A stretch of DNA of 64,000 bases from assembly GCF_000002235.5 (NCBI RefSeq), contig NW_022145596.1, positions 5,080,352 to 5,144,351 on the forward strand, read 5' to 3'. Both the position numbers and the translations under genes were made by a program. Positions within the stretch are counted from its first letter, which is position 1. Every line of letters starts with the position of its first letter. Origin of the DNA: Strongylocentrotus purpuratus. Lineage: Eukaryota; Echinodermata; Echinoidea; Camarodonta; Strongylocentrotidae. Shown here one piece after another: positions 36,080 through 50,015 of this stretch. The notes beneath the pieces are model-generated. The model saw only the letters and a program-made list of their open reading frames with translations, had not been told where the DNA came from and searched no databases.

Positions 36080-38340
36080 TTCTTGCCTTCTCACTACTCC
36101 CCTTTCCGGTCCTCTTTTTTTCTTTTTTTCCCTTTCGAGCTCCCCTGATGAATTGCGTTCTAATTGCATATTAACCCTGGTGAAGAAGAAATTCTCTATT
36201 TGATGACCCAACTGCAATGTTTAACCATAAACTAGACTGCTCCTCATCAGTGTACGTTTAGAAACCAAAGCCAAAGTCAAATACAGTACTACTGTGACCA
36301 CCGATACCGAAATAATTTACGAGGGGTTTCATTCATCTTTGATGTTATATCTAAGACACTATATAGTTATATACCGGTAAATATTCGGGGGTTTCCCTAT
36401 TCCCTAGTTAACAATAAGGATGTGATAGATAATACTTTTTTCCCCTCTTCATTTTTATTAATATTGTATTAATATTTTATATATATCATATATAATATAT
36501 ATACTTAGAAAGAATTATGCGTGCAAAATGTACGGTACAAGTGTATTGATGAGGGAAATTTGAGGCAGTCCCCATAATTTTACATCTTGTCGATTCAGTT
36601 TACTCATGAATTACTCATGTCGTTACGTCTTCGTTGCCGGCAAATAAATAAAATCCAGAAATTTGATTCGAATTACAAATTCCGATATAATATTAATATG
36701 TAAAATAATTTTTACAAGGCGTATAATAAAACAATTCTCTATGCGCTTTACAAAGGCGCTTTATATATATTCACGTTTAATTAAAAAGTGTAGGCCCTAT
36801 GCAGAAGTGTATGGTGATTGGGTTGGGGGTATGGTACATGGTATAGAGCCCTTGTACTTCCACGTATTTACACGACCCTCTCGCTCTGGTTAAGGTCACG
36901 GTTTACCCCTCTGGGTAGAAATCTTTCACCCCCATGTACTTCCGATCTATGACAGGTGCCCCTCTATCACCAAGTCAAGTTCACCCCCTCAACAAAGGAC
37001 CCGCGACCTTAAGAGGGTATGGATAATGGGCGCCTCTTATGACTTCTAGCCGCGAAAGGGTGCATTCGCCGCCCCTCTTTTTAAGTTCGCGATTTTTTCT
37101 CACCTGCGCTGTATGGATCTGTTCTGTGTTTTGAATAGTTCTGTACTTTCCTCAATGCTGATCAAATTCATTATGTTGATTGTACACCCCGTGTATGGCT
37201 GTCTGTCTATGTCTGTCTTGATTATCTGTCGGTCTGTCTTTGTGTGTCTCTCTGCGCCTCTCCCTCCCCCCTCTCTCTCTATCTCTCTCTTATACAGTGC
37301 CTAGATTTCTAGTTGTGATTATGACCACTCGTTAATCGTTAACCTCATTTATATCTAATTAACTCGAGTCATCTTCAACATGTTCAAAACCCATCAGCGG
37401 TAAATACGTATCATCAAAGGGTATAGAAAATGACAGGGGTATTAAGATGAACCTTTTCGGCTTTAGATGAAAGATATAGAACTTCGATATTTGTTAAGTT
37501 GATGATGAATAGAACACGTGTAAATTATGTAACTGTAGTATAACAGGTCTACAGTCAATCTCCAAATGATTTGTTTATAAATTTGCGACAACATTTTAAA
37601 AAGATTGTGGAATTAAAATGTTTTTGATATTATAAAAAGCAGAGCAAATTCGACATTGAATTTAAAGTGTTATGAAGCTAAAGAAAAATGATTCACATTT
37701 TTGTTACAGCTTTGATACTGTTGTGTTATAAGTGTCATATGTTCGTAATTCTTTGACTGGTCCACGATGCATTTGCTTTAGTTTAGCTATTTACCCAAAT
37801 GATTTAGCATAGGGTATGTCGTAAACATTGATTGAAATAGGTATCAAAGTTTGGATTCGGTATTTGAGTGTTAGCTATATATATATGTAATGATGGTTGA
37901 TTGCTTAATGATGAGAGGGGCGATATGGTCAAACTTTTGTGTTTGTGTTTACTCTCCGATTGTTGCCAAAACATTTGGGCTATAGATTTTGATGTAAGTC
38001 ACATTCTCTTACTTGTGTGCCAGATCCTTACTTGCATTGTATTATAACAACTTTAGAAAACCCAAAAGAGCAACCCTATTAGCTACAGTTTTTGTATGAA
38101 CCCTGTTCTCAGAGGCCGGCTACTTGAGTGTTTAATGTAGGTCAAAACTTAAAATGGACTATTGATAAGCATAGTACTGATAAAATTGATAATAAAATGA
38201 TATCATATCCAGATTATCGGTAGAGGATGTAAATATTTGAAGATTGCCAGTGCTTATGACGTAAAATGAAACCTGTATATCACTATGATGGACAATATGA
38301 CATACTAGCCCTGTCGTGCCTGGGACGTCTGCACATGGGC
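33770..38340. other. INF2 intron sequence without recognisable genes
   Basis: It contains an unpaired hAT-like end (AGTGGCATAGCCCG near 35704), a CT microsatellite at about 36048-36077, TA-rich tracts near 36470-36505 and short CT repeats near 37270. No exon was recognised. Confidence 0.6.
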
Positions 38341-38352
38341 TACTACCAGTAC

Positions 38353-38459
38353 CACACTAAGAAAAAAGGGTGCAATAGGGGTGCAGATTTGCACCCACCT
38401 ACGCGTATTTGGCAGAGAGTGCTGCTATTGTAGCAGAATTGCACTCATTTCTTAGTGTG
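38353..38459. mobile_element. 107-bp MITE with 3-bp target-site duplication
   Basis: The left end CACACTAAGAAAAAAGGGTG and the right end, inverse of CACACTAAGAAATGAGTG, form an imperfect terminal inverted repeat of about 22 bp. Both flanks are TAC (38350-38352 and 38460-38462). A 3-bp duplication fits CACTA/EnSpm-like or Harbinger-like families. Confidence 0.75.
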
Positions 38460-38462
38460 TAC

Positions 38463-40990
38463 TTCTACTGCTACTTCTATTATCACGATATTGGACTAAA
38501 CATCAATTCGGTAAAACAGCTTCAGTGTTCTGTTTCTGCGTGAACTGTAAGAATTGCACTGTTAGTAGGTTGTTAAACATCTGAGAGAAAATCTACCAGG
38601 CAAAACTCTTATCTGCAATTGAAACTCTATACATAAGCATCGCCCTTCTATGCATGACACTTTAGCACACCTTCCGATAAAAAGGAATAACCGATTTGAA
38701 TGACTGACGACCGAGACGGGTAAAACGCAATTGTGTTTAATGGCAGACCTTTCTCCACGCCCTTCGATTTCTCGAGTGCGTATGCCATAATAAGTACACT
38801 CTTCTCTTGGGGCACCCACTTGAAAAACAGAAAGGCCTCTATTCTGTCCAATCTGACATTTATTGAAACAAGGATCCTTCCTTGGTAAACTCAAAGTAGA
38901 TGAAAGCCTCTTTGTTTGAAGTTAGTGTCAGTTCTATATTTGCTGATGGCCTGGGGGCTAAGCATGCGCTCTAGATGTCAACCATCTAACAAATCTATTA
39001 ATAGTAACGTCTTATGCTTTGATTTTCTTCTGTATACATCCATCGCATCTTTGTGATTATGAGAAGTGTTTTGGTGACGAAGAGTTTGTATTTTCAGTAC
39101 AAGCCTAACACTATTTTGATTTGGTAAAAAAATCATCTTGGAAAATCTGTACTATTGTGAGGTCACTACTATGTTAACAAAAAATAGTGATTGTAGATTT
39201 TCTCCCCCATCTTGACAGGCAATTCGGTGCATAAAAACCAATCACATAAACCTACACGCAATGTTTGTAAAAGGCTTGTGAAAGAGCTAATGCCCCTTCA
39301 TCTTAAAGACAAGTCAGCGAATGTTCTATTATTTCCTTCCCAGATCACAGGTTCTAATGAATGGGGTCTCAGGACATCCAAGGTTTCTCTCCCTTTATTC
39401 TCCTTTTTGGGGGGAGAGGGGGGTTGCAGCAAACAATGCGATGAGAAGTAACCCAGAACGGCTAAATATCCCCAGGAAACTACTTCTAGTTTTAACTAGG
39501 AGTGAACGATATTCCCCAACCGGTGTTGGAGTAGCATACTTTCGTTTCTTTGCTTGGAGTTTCCCCCGTTGCCACAACAAAGGAACATATAAATGTTTGC
39601 CGGCCTTTCAGGATAGCCCATTGACCTTTAAGCCTCAAACAGAACCAAAAAGATAAAACACACATCGATATGGATGTAGGGCATGTGTACATGTGATTTT
39701 TATTCTATTTCTGTAGGTTTGACACATACTTGTGATATTTAACTCGATCCTTTTCTTTTCTTTTTCCAATGACGTGTAATCAATGGTAATGTTTTGATGT
39801 TCTTCTCTAACGTATTTTGTGTGTCGAGTAGAGTATGCATCGGTATGCTGCTTGATATTGTAAAGACTTGATGGCGGATTGGCATAAGTCACAATTGAAT
39901 AGTAAAATTTGAATATGATATTAAGTCATTATTTGTTCAGTAGTCATTTTGGGAAAACTGCAGTTTTTGAGCTGGTTTTCATAATCTCAAACTTGTCTCA
40001 AAGGTGAAATTGTACCATGTAAAATTTCACCCGGAGTATAATTATGAGTGACATTTCCATAGCTATAAAATATCCCACTGAAGATGGGTGATGTGGAAAG
40101 GGGGCGGGGGGGGGGCTTTATCTTCTCAATTTGTCATGCTTTTTACATCAACATGTTGATGCCTAACATGCTGGACTCCTATCTATCGGGGTACTTCTTC
40201 TAACTTGAAGTACCCTACTTCTAAAAATGATCCCGCGACGCCTTTAAACGTTTCATAGCTATGGGGAACACTTCATGTTCTTCCTGCAAATACAGTTCGA
40301 ATCATAGATAAACACCAGTCTTCCCTTTCAACATTGCATCATTCATATTGAAACATAAACACTACAAAATGTGACATTTACTTGGTCGAGGGGCAGACAT
40401 CAGGAGTGAAACTTGAAGGATCGCCCCCTTTCACCTGAAGAGCTAGCCCCTCGTCCAATTTACCTCAGGTGTTGCAAAATGAAAGAGGCCAGTTTTTGTT
40501 GTCAACGGTGCTTGGTCCAAGGCAACGTCTTTTGTAGAGGAAACTCTTTTGTTGTATCCCCTCTTATAAGGGCTGAGATTTGAAAGGGGATTACTAATCT
40601 AGGGATTATCAGAGGGGCTGCTCACTATAGGCATTTTCTTTGAGCGAAAGGACCTCAAAAGGAAGAAACCCTCCTATTGCTACATTGAGATGCATGTAGC
40701 GGCTCTTCCTGAGTGAAACCCCTTTTCATCCATCTATTGTATTGCTTGTATTATGTTGTCATGGACATGTAACTTTTTCTCTCTCCTAAGTTTTAGAGGT
40801 ATCGAGATGTGGGCGTGTATACGAACAAGGTTTTCGTGATCACCCACCCGAATGTTTCACTCTCACTTTTCACGATGAGAATATTTCGGCACCATTTCGT
40901 CACCCTTTCGTTACCATTGCCAACTTTCACCTGTATTCCAAGCTCCCGTTATCATTATAATGAACAACAGTCATTCATACCACGTATTGC
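38463..40990. other. INF2 intron sequence without recognisable genes
   Basis: I see no exon or structured repeat, only a G-run near 40108-40117. Confidence 0.6.
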
Positions 40991-41027
40991 AGAATGATGA
41001 TGTTTCATTCCTCTCTCTATATTCTTC

Positions 41028-41030
<3 letters not shown>

Positions 41031-41096
<66 letters not shown>
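41031..41096. repeat. Long (CT)n microsatellite
   Basis: A nearly uninterrupted TC dinucleotide tract of about 66 bp, followed by further CT-rich stretches to about 41335. Confidence 0.95.
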
Positions 41097-41100
<4 letters not shown>

Positions 41101-41507
41101 CCTCTCTCTCACGAATAAACAGACATTCTTTCCTATTCGTTCTCCTCGTCTCTATCTGACGAGCAAATATACACTGCAAACATAATGTGTACAACTCCTC
41201 TCTCTCCCTCTTTCCACTCTCTTCCGTTCTTCCTCTTCTACCCTCTCCCCTTCTCTCTCTCCATCTCCCTCCCTCCTTCTCTCTCTCTCTCTCTTTATAT
41301 GCATCTCTGCCTCTCACTCTCTCTCTCTCTCTCTGCATACCCTGCAGTTCTCTTCACCCCTTATCCCTTTTTCTTTTTCTTTGTACGATTTGATTTTAGT
41401 AGGAAACATGCGTTGTTTATGCCTTCAATGCACACATTTCTTGCTTTCTATGGTCCATATTCATCCGTTGCCTTCACAATACACTGTAATGTTTTCATTG
41501 TACTGCA

Positions 41508-41743
41508 CAGGGGCGGATCCAGGATTTGTGAAAGGGGGGGGGGGACACAGTTTCGACAAATATCTCTGTCAAGCAAAGAAAAAAGTAAACACATTTTACA
41601 AGTACCTGGCGGGTTGAACGTTTTGAAGGGATGCAAAACCACATTAAGGGTCCCATTTTGTTTATGTTTAGTTGAGCTATGTATGATTGGGTTTTAAAAG
41701 GGGGTGCTCTTGTCGGTTGCGCCCCTCCCTAAATCCGCCACTG
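41508..41743. mobile_element. hAT-like MITE, 236 bp
   Basis: The left end is CAGGGGCGGATCCAGGATTT and the right end is the inverse of CAGTGGCGGATTTAGGG, with a G-run next to the left end. Flanks GTACTGCA and GTACATGT agree only at four positions, so the duplication is weak. Termini resemble those of the zinc-finger-carrying elements. Confidence 0.7.
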
Positions 41744-42967
41744 GTACATGTACTTTACAACGTTCAGTCTCTATTCTTAACATATTCAGCACGCAACTTT
41801 TACATTGCATCCGGTGTAACTCTGTGATAGCTGTTTACTTGATTTGTTGGCCTTTTCGGCATCAATCACCCGTGAAAATGTTGATAATCTTATTAAAAGG
41901 AAGGCAGTTTGCTTTTGAATCAAGATGAATTAAAAGAAATAGGATAGAATACATGATACACCTTTTCATCGATCTTTTATGAATTTTATGCAACATTTAA
42001 CCCGGCTAAGCTGTCTGAGTTATAAGGCCATTATGTGTTTTATTTTGGTCTCTTGCAAATAAGCGCAGGTGCTGTTTGACTGTGTTATTAGTTCAAAAAT
42101 ACACTTGAGTCGCAGAGTTGTTTATTTTCTGTACTTTGACATTCTTTGATGCGAAATGAACGACACCATGATCGTGGAATAGTGCGAAATACCATTTCCC
42201 AAAATGTTTAGGAATGCAGAATAGTCATAGGAATAACCTGCTAGTTTCGAAAATGCGTTTCCTACGAGTACGGCGCCATTTTCTAGTCGAAATAATTTTA
42301 TAAATGTTCCTCCTCAAATTCAATATATTGACTTTTACTCATGTAAGCATACCCTAAACAATATAACATACTTTAAAGTCGTTCAGTTATAACATATTTA
42401 CAACTTGTATATTTTCATTTTCAAAATTACTGATATCCTAATTCATGTACCCTAAATTCAGTCCGTTTCCTGGTATTGAGATATTATCAGAGAGAGGAAT
42501 ACCGCATGATAAAAAACACGGAAAGGGTTTTACAATCCATCCTTATTCTTCACCATTTTGGGATCTTTGAAAGGGGGTTGAACTGTGGTTGAGGGGTACT
42601 AAAGGGGTATTGATAGGACCCCTGAGGCGGGCTGATTGTCATCCGGAGTGTATTTGACCGCATATATCCCCAACGCTCCATGCTGGGTCCATACTCCATG
42701 ACCCATGTCTTATGAAGATTTGGAATGATTTCCGACTCTAATTTGCTCTTTTCATGTGGAGCGAGATACACAGTCATGTGAAATTGGCTTGGATTTCGTG
42801 CATTTAAATTTGACGTACCAAAAGGGATGTTTTTCCTCTTCCAATTCTGAAACCCATAGATAATCTTTTATTATTTATTTAAAATGTTTATGCGTGATTA
42901 GATAGGACGCATATGCAGGTGGCTATTAATGCATGATATCATTCCAACTCCATAGGGATAAATGTAA

Positions 42968-43072
42968 AATTCGTCCTTGTTTTCACGAAGTGACGGTAGT
43001 AAGGAAAATCGTAATGCAAAGTGAATGCAATTTTTTTTCACTACCGTCACTTCGTGAAAACAGCGACGAATT
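42968..43072. repeat. Fold-back with 33-bp arms
   Basis: Arms 42968-43000 and 43040-43072 are inverted copies with two mismatches, around a 39-bp loop. The shared core is TTTTCACGAAGTGACGGTAG. Probably a small MITE; superfamily not determined. Confidence 0.85.
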
Positions 43073-43074
43073 AT

Positions 43075-45800
43075 GGATATTGCGAACCAATCCTCCCAGA
43101 ATGTTACAAATTTATACTGAATGACCACGACTACACGCGAATATCCCCCACAAGAAAGTGAAGAAATGTGAATGAACAATGTAAGATAGATAAGTATTAA
43201 TGACAAAATCATTATACTTTGAGCCGCAAACATTTTATCATATGTATAATTATGCAGGTGAGATCCAACAAGTCATTGCATATTGCAGAGTGTTCTTTCA
43301 GCTATTTTGTCAGATACTGTTTTTATTACCAAAATTACCCTGATATTTTCTGAATGAAAAGTAAAAAAGATACGTAACGACCTCACATAAAGTCAGATTT
43401 CTTATGTGATCTAAAATCACTTCAGTACAGACACAATAACAACCTTAGAACGATCACAGATATATAAAAAGGACATTTTGGCCGGTGCGTTAATGGGACA
43501 GAACGAACCATTCTTCTATTTAAAAATAAATAAAAAAGGACTAAATAACCTGTCATTTTCAAGGCACTGCCATAGAAATTGTCAAGAGTTAATCAAAAGA
43601 CGTTGACGTCATCAAATCCATCTATTAACTTTATACCATTGAACTGAACTCAAATTTCCGGTACATTTGTATCTCAATATGACACCGTTATAATAACGAT
43701 TAGGGTAGTGTGAACTTTGACAAAATATTTAAAAGATATTGTTCATTAACCCATATTTACAAAATAGTGTGTCGAGTCGGAAGTAATGATGAAAGTACAG
43801 TGGTTGTTCTTTAAAAAACGGCTGTATCTAGTAGCAACGCTGACGTACGTGGAATATACATTTCAGATTGCCGTTCTACCAATATATTTCACAGGCAAAT
43901 CAAAACTAGAAGAAATAGGAACACTTCCTGTTTTCTTGTTCTTTTTTTCCAGATGCGATCAGTTTACCGCGAAAACTCTTAAACACAATTATTAGATGCA
44001 AAAATGAGTTTGACATCCATATATAAATTAATAGGCTAGAGTCAGAGAACTAAAGTCTCTGAACAATTTCTGGACATACGCATTCAAGAGGTCAACTGTT
44101 CAAGTACAAATCGGCAGAGGGTCACTCGAAATGACCCATAACCGGATCAAGATGTGTTTCAAAAATCATCTGGAAACTACTGGCATTTATATATATATAT
44201 ATTTTTTTACTTATACATGTATTTTGACTACTTTGACTACTAGGCCTTTGAGCAGATTTATTGTTTTCATTGTTGTGCTGATGTAAGACGGCGCATCAAA
44301 TGTGCAAGAAGTAGCAGATCATAACAAGAAGAGAATTGCGACTCGCTGACTAGATGCGAATGGAGGGGTTTAGCTAGGCGGCGGATAGATGACGTCCTGA
44401 TATCTTTATCAACATTGTCAAATCTATGTTAATTCTCTCTGCGTTTTTTAATGGTGTATAATTTGAATAAGATCATTGTATCAACCCAAGATGTCCACTG
44501 TCAAATATAAAAGAAAGAAATTTTCTTGGTGGGTATTTTCAGAACTTACAAAGACAAGGATGACGGTGAAAGAGTTCACAGATAGTACAAAATAAATAGA
44601 ACTATGCCAATGGCATTAATTATAGACTCATCTTCTCTGTTCATAAAGTTGCACTATGATTTCTTCTTTTAATCACAGATTCAAAATCAGTAACATATAG
44701 CCTGCATCCTATAGTTTCTTCGTAAAAACTATGATTTATTTTATAAAAAGACTCCCGATGTTACGAATTTCCCAGCTTGAAGATCTTTGCCACGTTACCA
44801 TCTTGTAGTAGGTGTCCGCGGTGTGTCTTCACGGTTCATCAGAACGCTTGTTTCCAGTCATTAGGCAGACGCTGGCAAACAAGATCAACCAGAGCTATTT
44901 CGAGATCCGACATCATCACATGTGTACTTCCGAATCTCATTTGGAAATGTCACCTAGGAATTGAAGCTGTTATACATTTTTCATATTTACCTGCTTGAAA
45001 GTTATAGCTCTCCTTGAAGTGCATCCACGATTTCACATTTTCAGAAAACGATGCTACCATTGCTGTATTTTTTTGGTAGAACGTCATTAGAAAAGAAATA
45101 TGGTGATTCTACAATTTTTACTTTTTACACAGAAAACATTGTACCCTCAGCTCCTGATCAAAAAGCTTTTATCTAATTTTGATTTGTTTAATGATTTTAT
45201 TTATTATGATTAAGTATTAGCTTAGTGCATGTATTTTGAGAGGTCAAGATCAGTTGTACACATATGGCAATGAAAAGGGGAAATAAATCAAAGACGGTTC
45301 ATGATGAATTCAAATCAGTATTCAGTTGCGATTGGTTTAAACTATTCATTGTTGCCAGGGCCTCTTAAAAGGGAATCCAAATAAAGATGGTTTCGTGCTA
45401 AATCCTGGGATTTCTCCACGTTTAATGACACATGCAACGTATCGATTGAATGTGCCTTTTGGTGATTTATCTCATGCTGTTCTCACGTCTATAGCAAAGC
45501 ACTCTGTGAGCTAATGGTCCCTGCTTGGTAGCGCCATTGCTGCAACCGCAAAGACTCCGCACAAAGAACTAGGATCATTAAACGCCTAATCAGCGCCATT
45601 AACGCGTGTAGTAGAGACTCAATTCAAAATGGATGCTTGATTCAAAATCCGGTAATTTTTCATCCAATTATCCTGTAACGGGCGTCAACTTGTATTCAAT
45701 TTGTCCCAAAGCAAGCGAGACTGGATGAATCGAGTAACCGCAACCGTTGTGTTTAATCATCTCCTCCTACTTTTCTTTATGTTTTGACTTTAATACAATT
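43075..45800. other. INF2 intron sequence without recognisable genes
   Basis: AT-rich, with a short TA tract near 44190. No exon recognised. Confidence 0.6.
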
Positions 45801-45833
45801 ATCCATTCGTCTGTCTGATCTTATCTCGAATAT

Positions 45834-46250
45834 ACGACATCAATCATAGTTCTATACTATTGGACCATGATATCTGTAGAATTTATAATGGGACCCAGAA
45901 TAGGTCCATCCTTGGACTAGGTCCCACAGGTTATTTCGCCCAAGGATGGTAGGATTGAGCGTACATAATGACCTATCTATAATTTTAGATTCTATCCCTG
46001 CACAAAGTCATGTACGACATCAATCATTCTTTAGTTTGGACCATTTAGTCTGGAGACTTGATAGTTGGACCTAAAATAGTAGATTCATCCTTCAAAAATA
46101 TCCTAGGCTGCTCCGCTCAAGGATGGCGTGCTTATAAGGACCTATTTTGGATCTTATCTCGCCTATTATGTACGACACCAATCACGATTCTGTAATTTGG
46201 ACCATTGAGTCCATTGAGTTGGGCCCAACTTGAGGTTGAGGTATAAGGTC
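45834..46250. repeat. Degenerate tandem repeat of about 160-180 bp
   Basis: ACGACATCAATCA occurs at 45834 and 46014, and the diverged ACGACACCAATCA at 46172. Each is followed by TTGGACCAT and GGACC-type motifs, with AAGGATGG between units. Three diverged units. Confidence 0.6.
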
Positions 46251-46259
46251 CGTCGATGA

Positions 46260-49100
46260 ACCAGGTCCATGGTCCAATCATTTCAAGCATTTCGATTGTA
46301 AAATGAATGCAGAACTTTGGCAGAACTTGGCATCATCATATTTTAATGAGTGTTAAGGAGAGAAATTTCACCTTTTTGTCCGCCACTTTAAAAGAGTGTT
46401 TATGAAATATAGAAGGGCGATAAAAGTTCCATAAGTATTTACATACTAAGCGTATTCATTTGAGACGGTTTACTTGGTATATGTTTTTTATTTTCTGTTC
46501 TACTCGCTGTCTAAAAGAAATGAATTAACTTTTGTCAAAAAATACCCCCAAATTCACAACTGGACCTTTAACTTGGAGAAAGCTGTACATCAATCAAGCT
46601 ATTTTTTTCTCTGCACATCACGGTGACTCAACTCTGGCCAAAAGCTGATCAGAAAACAAACGAGTAATATCAATATTTTCATTTCCATTTTCGGACAATG
46701 AAATACGACTCTTTCACCAATATACAACCCGACGACAGTTAGGTTAGGCCGCTAGGGCAACTTCCAAACGTTTTGACAAAGAAAGTTCGTATAGCCTACC
46801 CGTCTTTCAACCGGTCTGCAGTCCATTCATCAGAAACGCTTTATTTATTTCTTTGAGATTTGGTTTATTTTTGTGGAGAAAGAGATAGTGATTCGTGGGA
46901 AAAGTATGCAAGACCAGCCCCCATTTATCAACTCTAACACCGACTGTGTTTTTGTAGTGACTCCGTCGGTAGGAGGAGTCGTTCGGGGACAATGGCCGAG
47001 TGACACCCGAAGTCGAAACTGACTGATGACGGTTATAGTCAATGGACGACAGAGGTGCACATACTTACACGTGGAGGTTTGGGGGGTTGAAAAGGTGAAG
47101 AGCAAAGTCAAGGTTACTTGCTTTTGTAGCAACCTTTATCTCACTGCTTGTGTAAAAGTGTCCTCCAAATTTAAATGACGCTTATGTTTTTTCCCTTATG
47201 AAACTCGGTCATTGTCATAGACCGACTTACTAGATGCAGTCGATGACGATTGCTTCATGAACACTTGTTCAGAAAATAGAAAATAAGGGCGATGAAATGA
47301 TTTTCTTGTATTTATAAATTCTTTCGTTTCATGCAAAACTCTCATGTATATCAGTCATAGCGATTTGTTTGTCGTTATAAAAGGTTGTTTTCGATATACG
47401 ACCATAATGCTTTAAAAAGGGCAATCTTAAGAGATTTTAATTAAATAATACCATATCTTTGATGGATATGATGATGATAACCATGATCAGTTTTCAATTC
47501 ACTTACCGCATCACTCTGACTTTAAAATATTTTTAATTTTTGCTCAGACCGAAATCCTATTTGACATTAGTCACAGGATATATAACCAAAAATTAAAGTT
47601 GGCATATAAATTCAACATGGTATAAAGTACATTGATATACATGTATATGTTATTCGGTGTGTTTTGGATGACCAATGATACATACTGGGTGCTGCAAGAA
47701 TGGAATAAAAGGAAAGTACATACAAAAAAAGAAAAAATCCATACCAAGGAAAATGGTTTATAACCTTCGTAACGGTAATCGGCTTCTTCGACATAATCGG
47801 CTTGTGCATACAAACCATGTTTAAGCCAAATACTTCTCTTGGCCCATACAATGGTACATAGGAACATTACCGTAGACGCCCCAAGGCACAGATTTTGTAA
47901 AAAGCTTTAAGGCGATTCTGTACAATGTGTCCCATACGACGTACGATTTCCCCCCACATTTTTCATCCAAAAGATGAAAAAGATTTGATCATTCAGTGTT
48001 TATGGTATCACTACCATGTGTCATAGTCATATACAGATTTTTAAAAAATATTCATGGATGAAATATATGGAAAATACCACATGTCCTGTAGAACACACTG
48101 CTTGGAGTTGCCCTATATCATGCATAACGAGGTACTTGCACGAACAAACAAAAGTAATTACGATTAACAAACATCAGCATATAAAACATGGCGCGAAAAA
48201 ACAATGACATAAAGGTACCCAACACCTGGTAAAAACTGTTCACAGCTTTCTTTGTACAAATTATTTCCTTCAAATAAATAAGTAAGGTTCTTCGTATAAT
48301 ACGTTCTTTAAGCGAGCATGACTATTGATTTTGGGCTACCTGGTGCAATACGATTTTCAAGTGCGTTTGAGTATATGTTCTTCGTCACCACGGTACTTGA
48401 CTTTCTACCACAATCCCCGCCAAAATGAGCTTTAAAGTCCAAGAGCAAAGTCAGAGATCCCTCTTGTACCAACCTAAAGAGTCAATGTTTAGAAAGCTCC
48501 CGCAAGCCGGCCGGCTGCCCCAAGTACACACCCCCACACTTGAACTTTCTGCACCAATCCGTAAAGACTCTTAAAACTTAGATAAATGGCTTCCCACCCG
48601 AATCATTCTGGCGACTCTATAACGGGAATATGAAAGGGGGGTAAAGTCTGACGGGTGACCGTAAGTAGGGGTAACAATGGGGGACTAAAAGCCTATTGTG
48701 CGGACCATACACAGGGCCTGTAGCATTGTTCGGGACCAGTCGCCCTGTGTGGGGTGGGATTGTGTACCTAAATGGGAATTTTAATTAAAGCTCTGTTTGA
48801 TGGAGGTTTTGCTTGGTTGTGCTTCTTTCAAAGCTGTCTTACGTAGATGGATTGATTTTTAATGTGGCGCCTTCCGTTAAACGCACTCGCTGCTTTAATA
48901 TTTTTTTTAATGTCACATCTTTTCTTCTGCCCAGTATAATTTGAAATTTTGTTGTCATATTTTCGTAGAAACCTATCTGCCTATTATAATCCTGATAATA
49001 AGCTGCGTATCAAGGTTTTTTTCGTCACCATCCGCACCCCCTCTATTTCCCCTTCCTTCCTCTCACTTTCTCGTATTCATCTCTACATACGTCATGTAGG
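46260..49100. other. INF2 intron sequence without recognisable genes
   Basis: No exon, structured repeat or RNA gene was recognised. Confidence 0.55.
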
Positions 49101-49179
49101 CCTTTCTATGTGATATATTATGTTTCTACCTTTTCATAACTATTCTCTTCCTCTCACTCTCTCGTATATCGTCGCCCCT

Positions 49180-49290
49180 CTTCTCTCTCTCTCTCTCTCT
49201 CTCTGTCTTTCTTTCTCTCTCTCTCTCTCTCTCTCTACATTTCTTGCTGTCTCTTTCTCTCCATATTTATATCTCTCTCTCTCTCTTTCT
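49180..49290. repeat. (CT)n microsatellite
   Basis: Interrupted CT repeats. The Ser/Leu-rich open frame across it is an artefact. Confidence 0.9.
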
Positions 49291-49829
49291 CGCCCTATTT
49301 CTCCCCCTGTCTATCCCCACACTCCTTCTTTCTTTCTCCCTAATCTATATAATGAAGAAGTAAAACTCATCATGCTCATGACAATACTATTTCCCTCAAA
49401 CACTTGAAGATAATGACGGACGCCTTCATACCTCAGTCACACCGCCAAACCGACTTCGACTCGAATGATCCTGGGCCATTCGGTGTAATGCAATATTTTG
49501 TTCGTTCTGTGACCGGTCCCATTGGTATAACTGAGGCAATGCACCTGCAAGGATAGTAGACCCATCTTATGACTCAGAAGCCTTGAGAAATATCACATGT
49601 AAATGTTATTTGTGATAATCTTTAATGTACTGAAAAAGCCCCAGTCACACAAACGAGACTAGAAAAACCTGGTCACACCAACGAGACACACACCAGACTG
49701 AACCAAAATGTACATTACAATAAAGAATTACAAATAAGAATGTACATTATAATAAAAATAACATTCCATTGTTGTATTGGGCATATCACAGTGGCGTCGC
49801 TGTGCGCTTGTAAATGACTTTGGATATTA

Positions 49830-50015
49830 TAACCCCGGCTTTAGCTCCGTCTTTAGCACTCGGTGCACTCAGGGAATAAAACGTGTCGGGAACCAACTTA
49901 CTACACCTAGATCGAGTGTGGCAACTGTAACATCTTAGTGAGTAGAGGGAATTGAACCCCCAACCCTGTGATCTACAGTGCGATAAATAATCCTCTAGAC
50001 CACAACTCCACTAGA
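49830..50015 (-). repeat. tRNA-derived SINE on the minus strand
   Basis: Read on the minus strand it has an A-box-like TGGTCTAGAGGA (49991-50002) and a B box GGTTCAATTCC (49948-49958), then a body containing GCACCGAGTGCTAAAGACGG. Box order and spacing fit an internal RNA polymerase III promoter. Confidence 0.7.

Noticed and set aside
41185..41697. 170-codon open frame
   Set aside because: The first half is CT microsatellite and the second half is the interior of a MITE.
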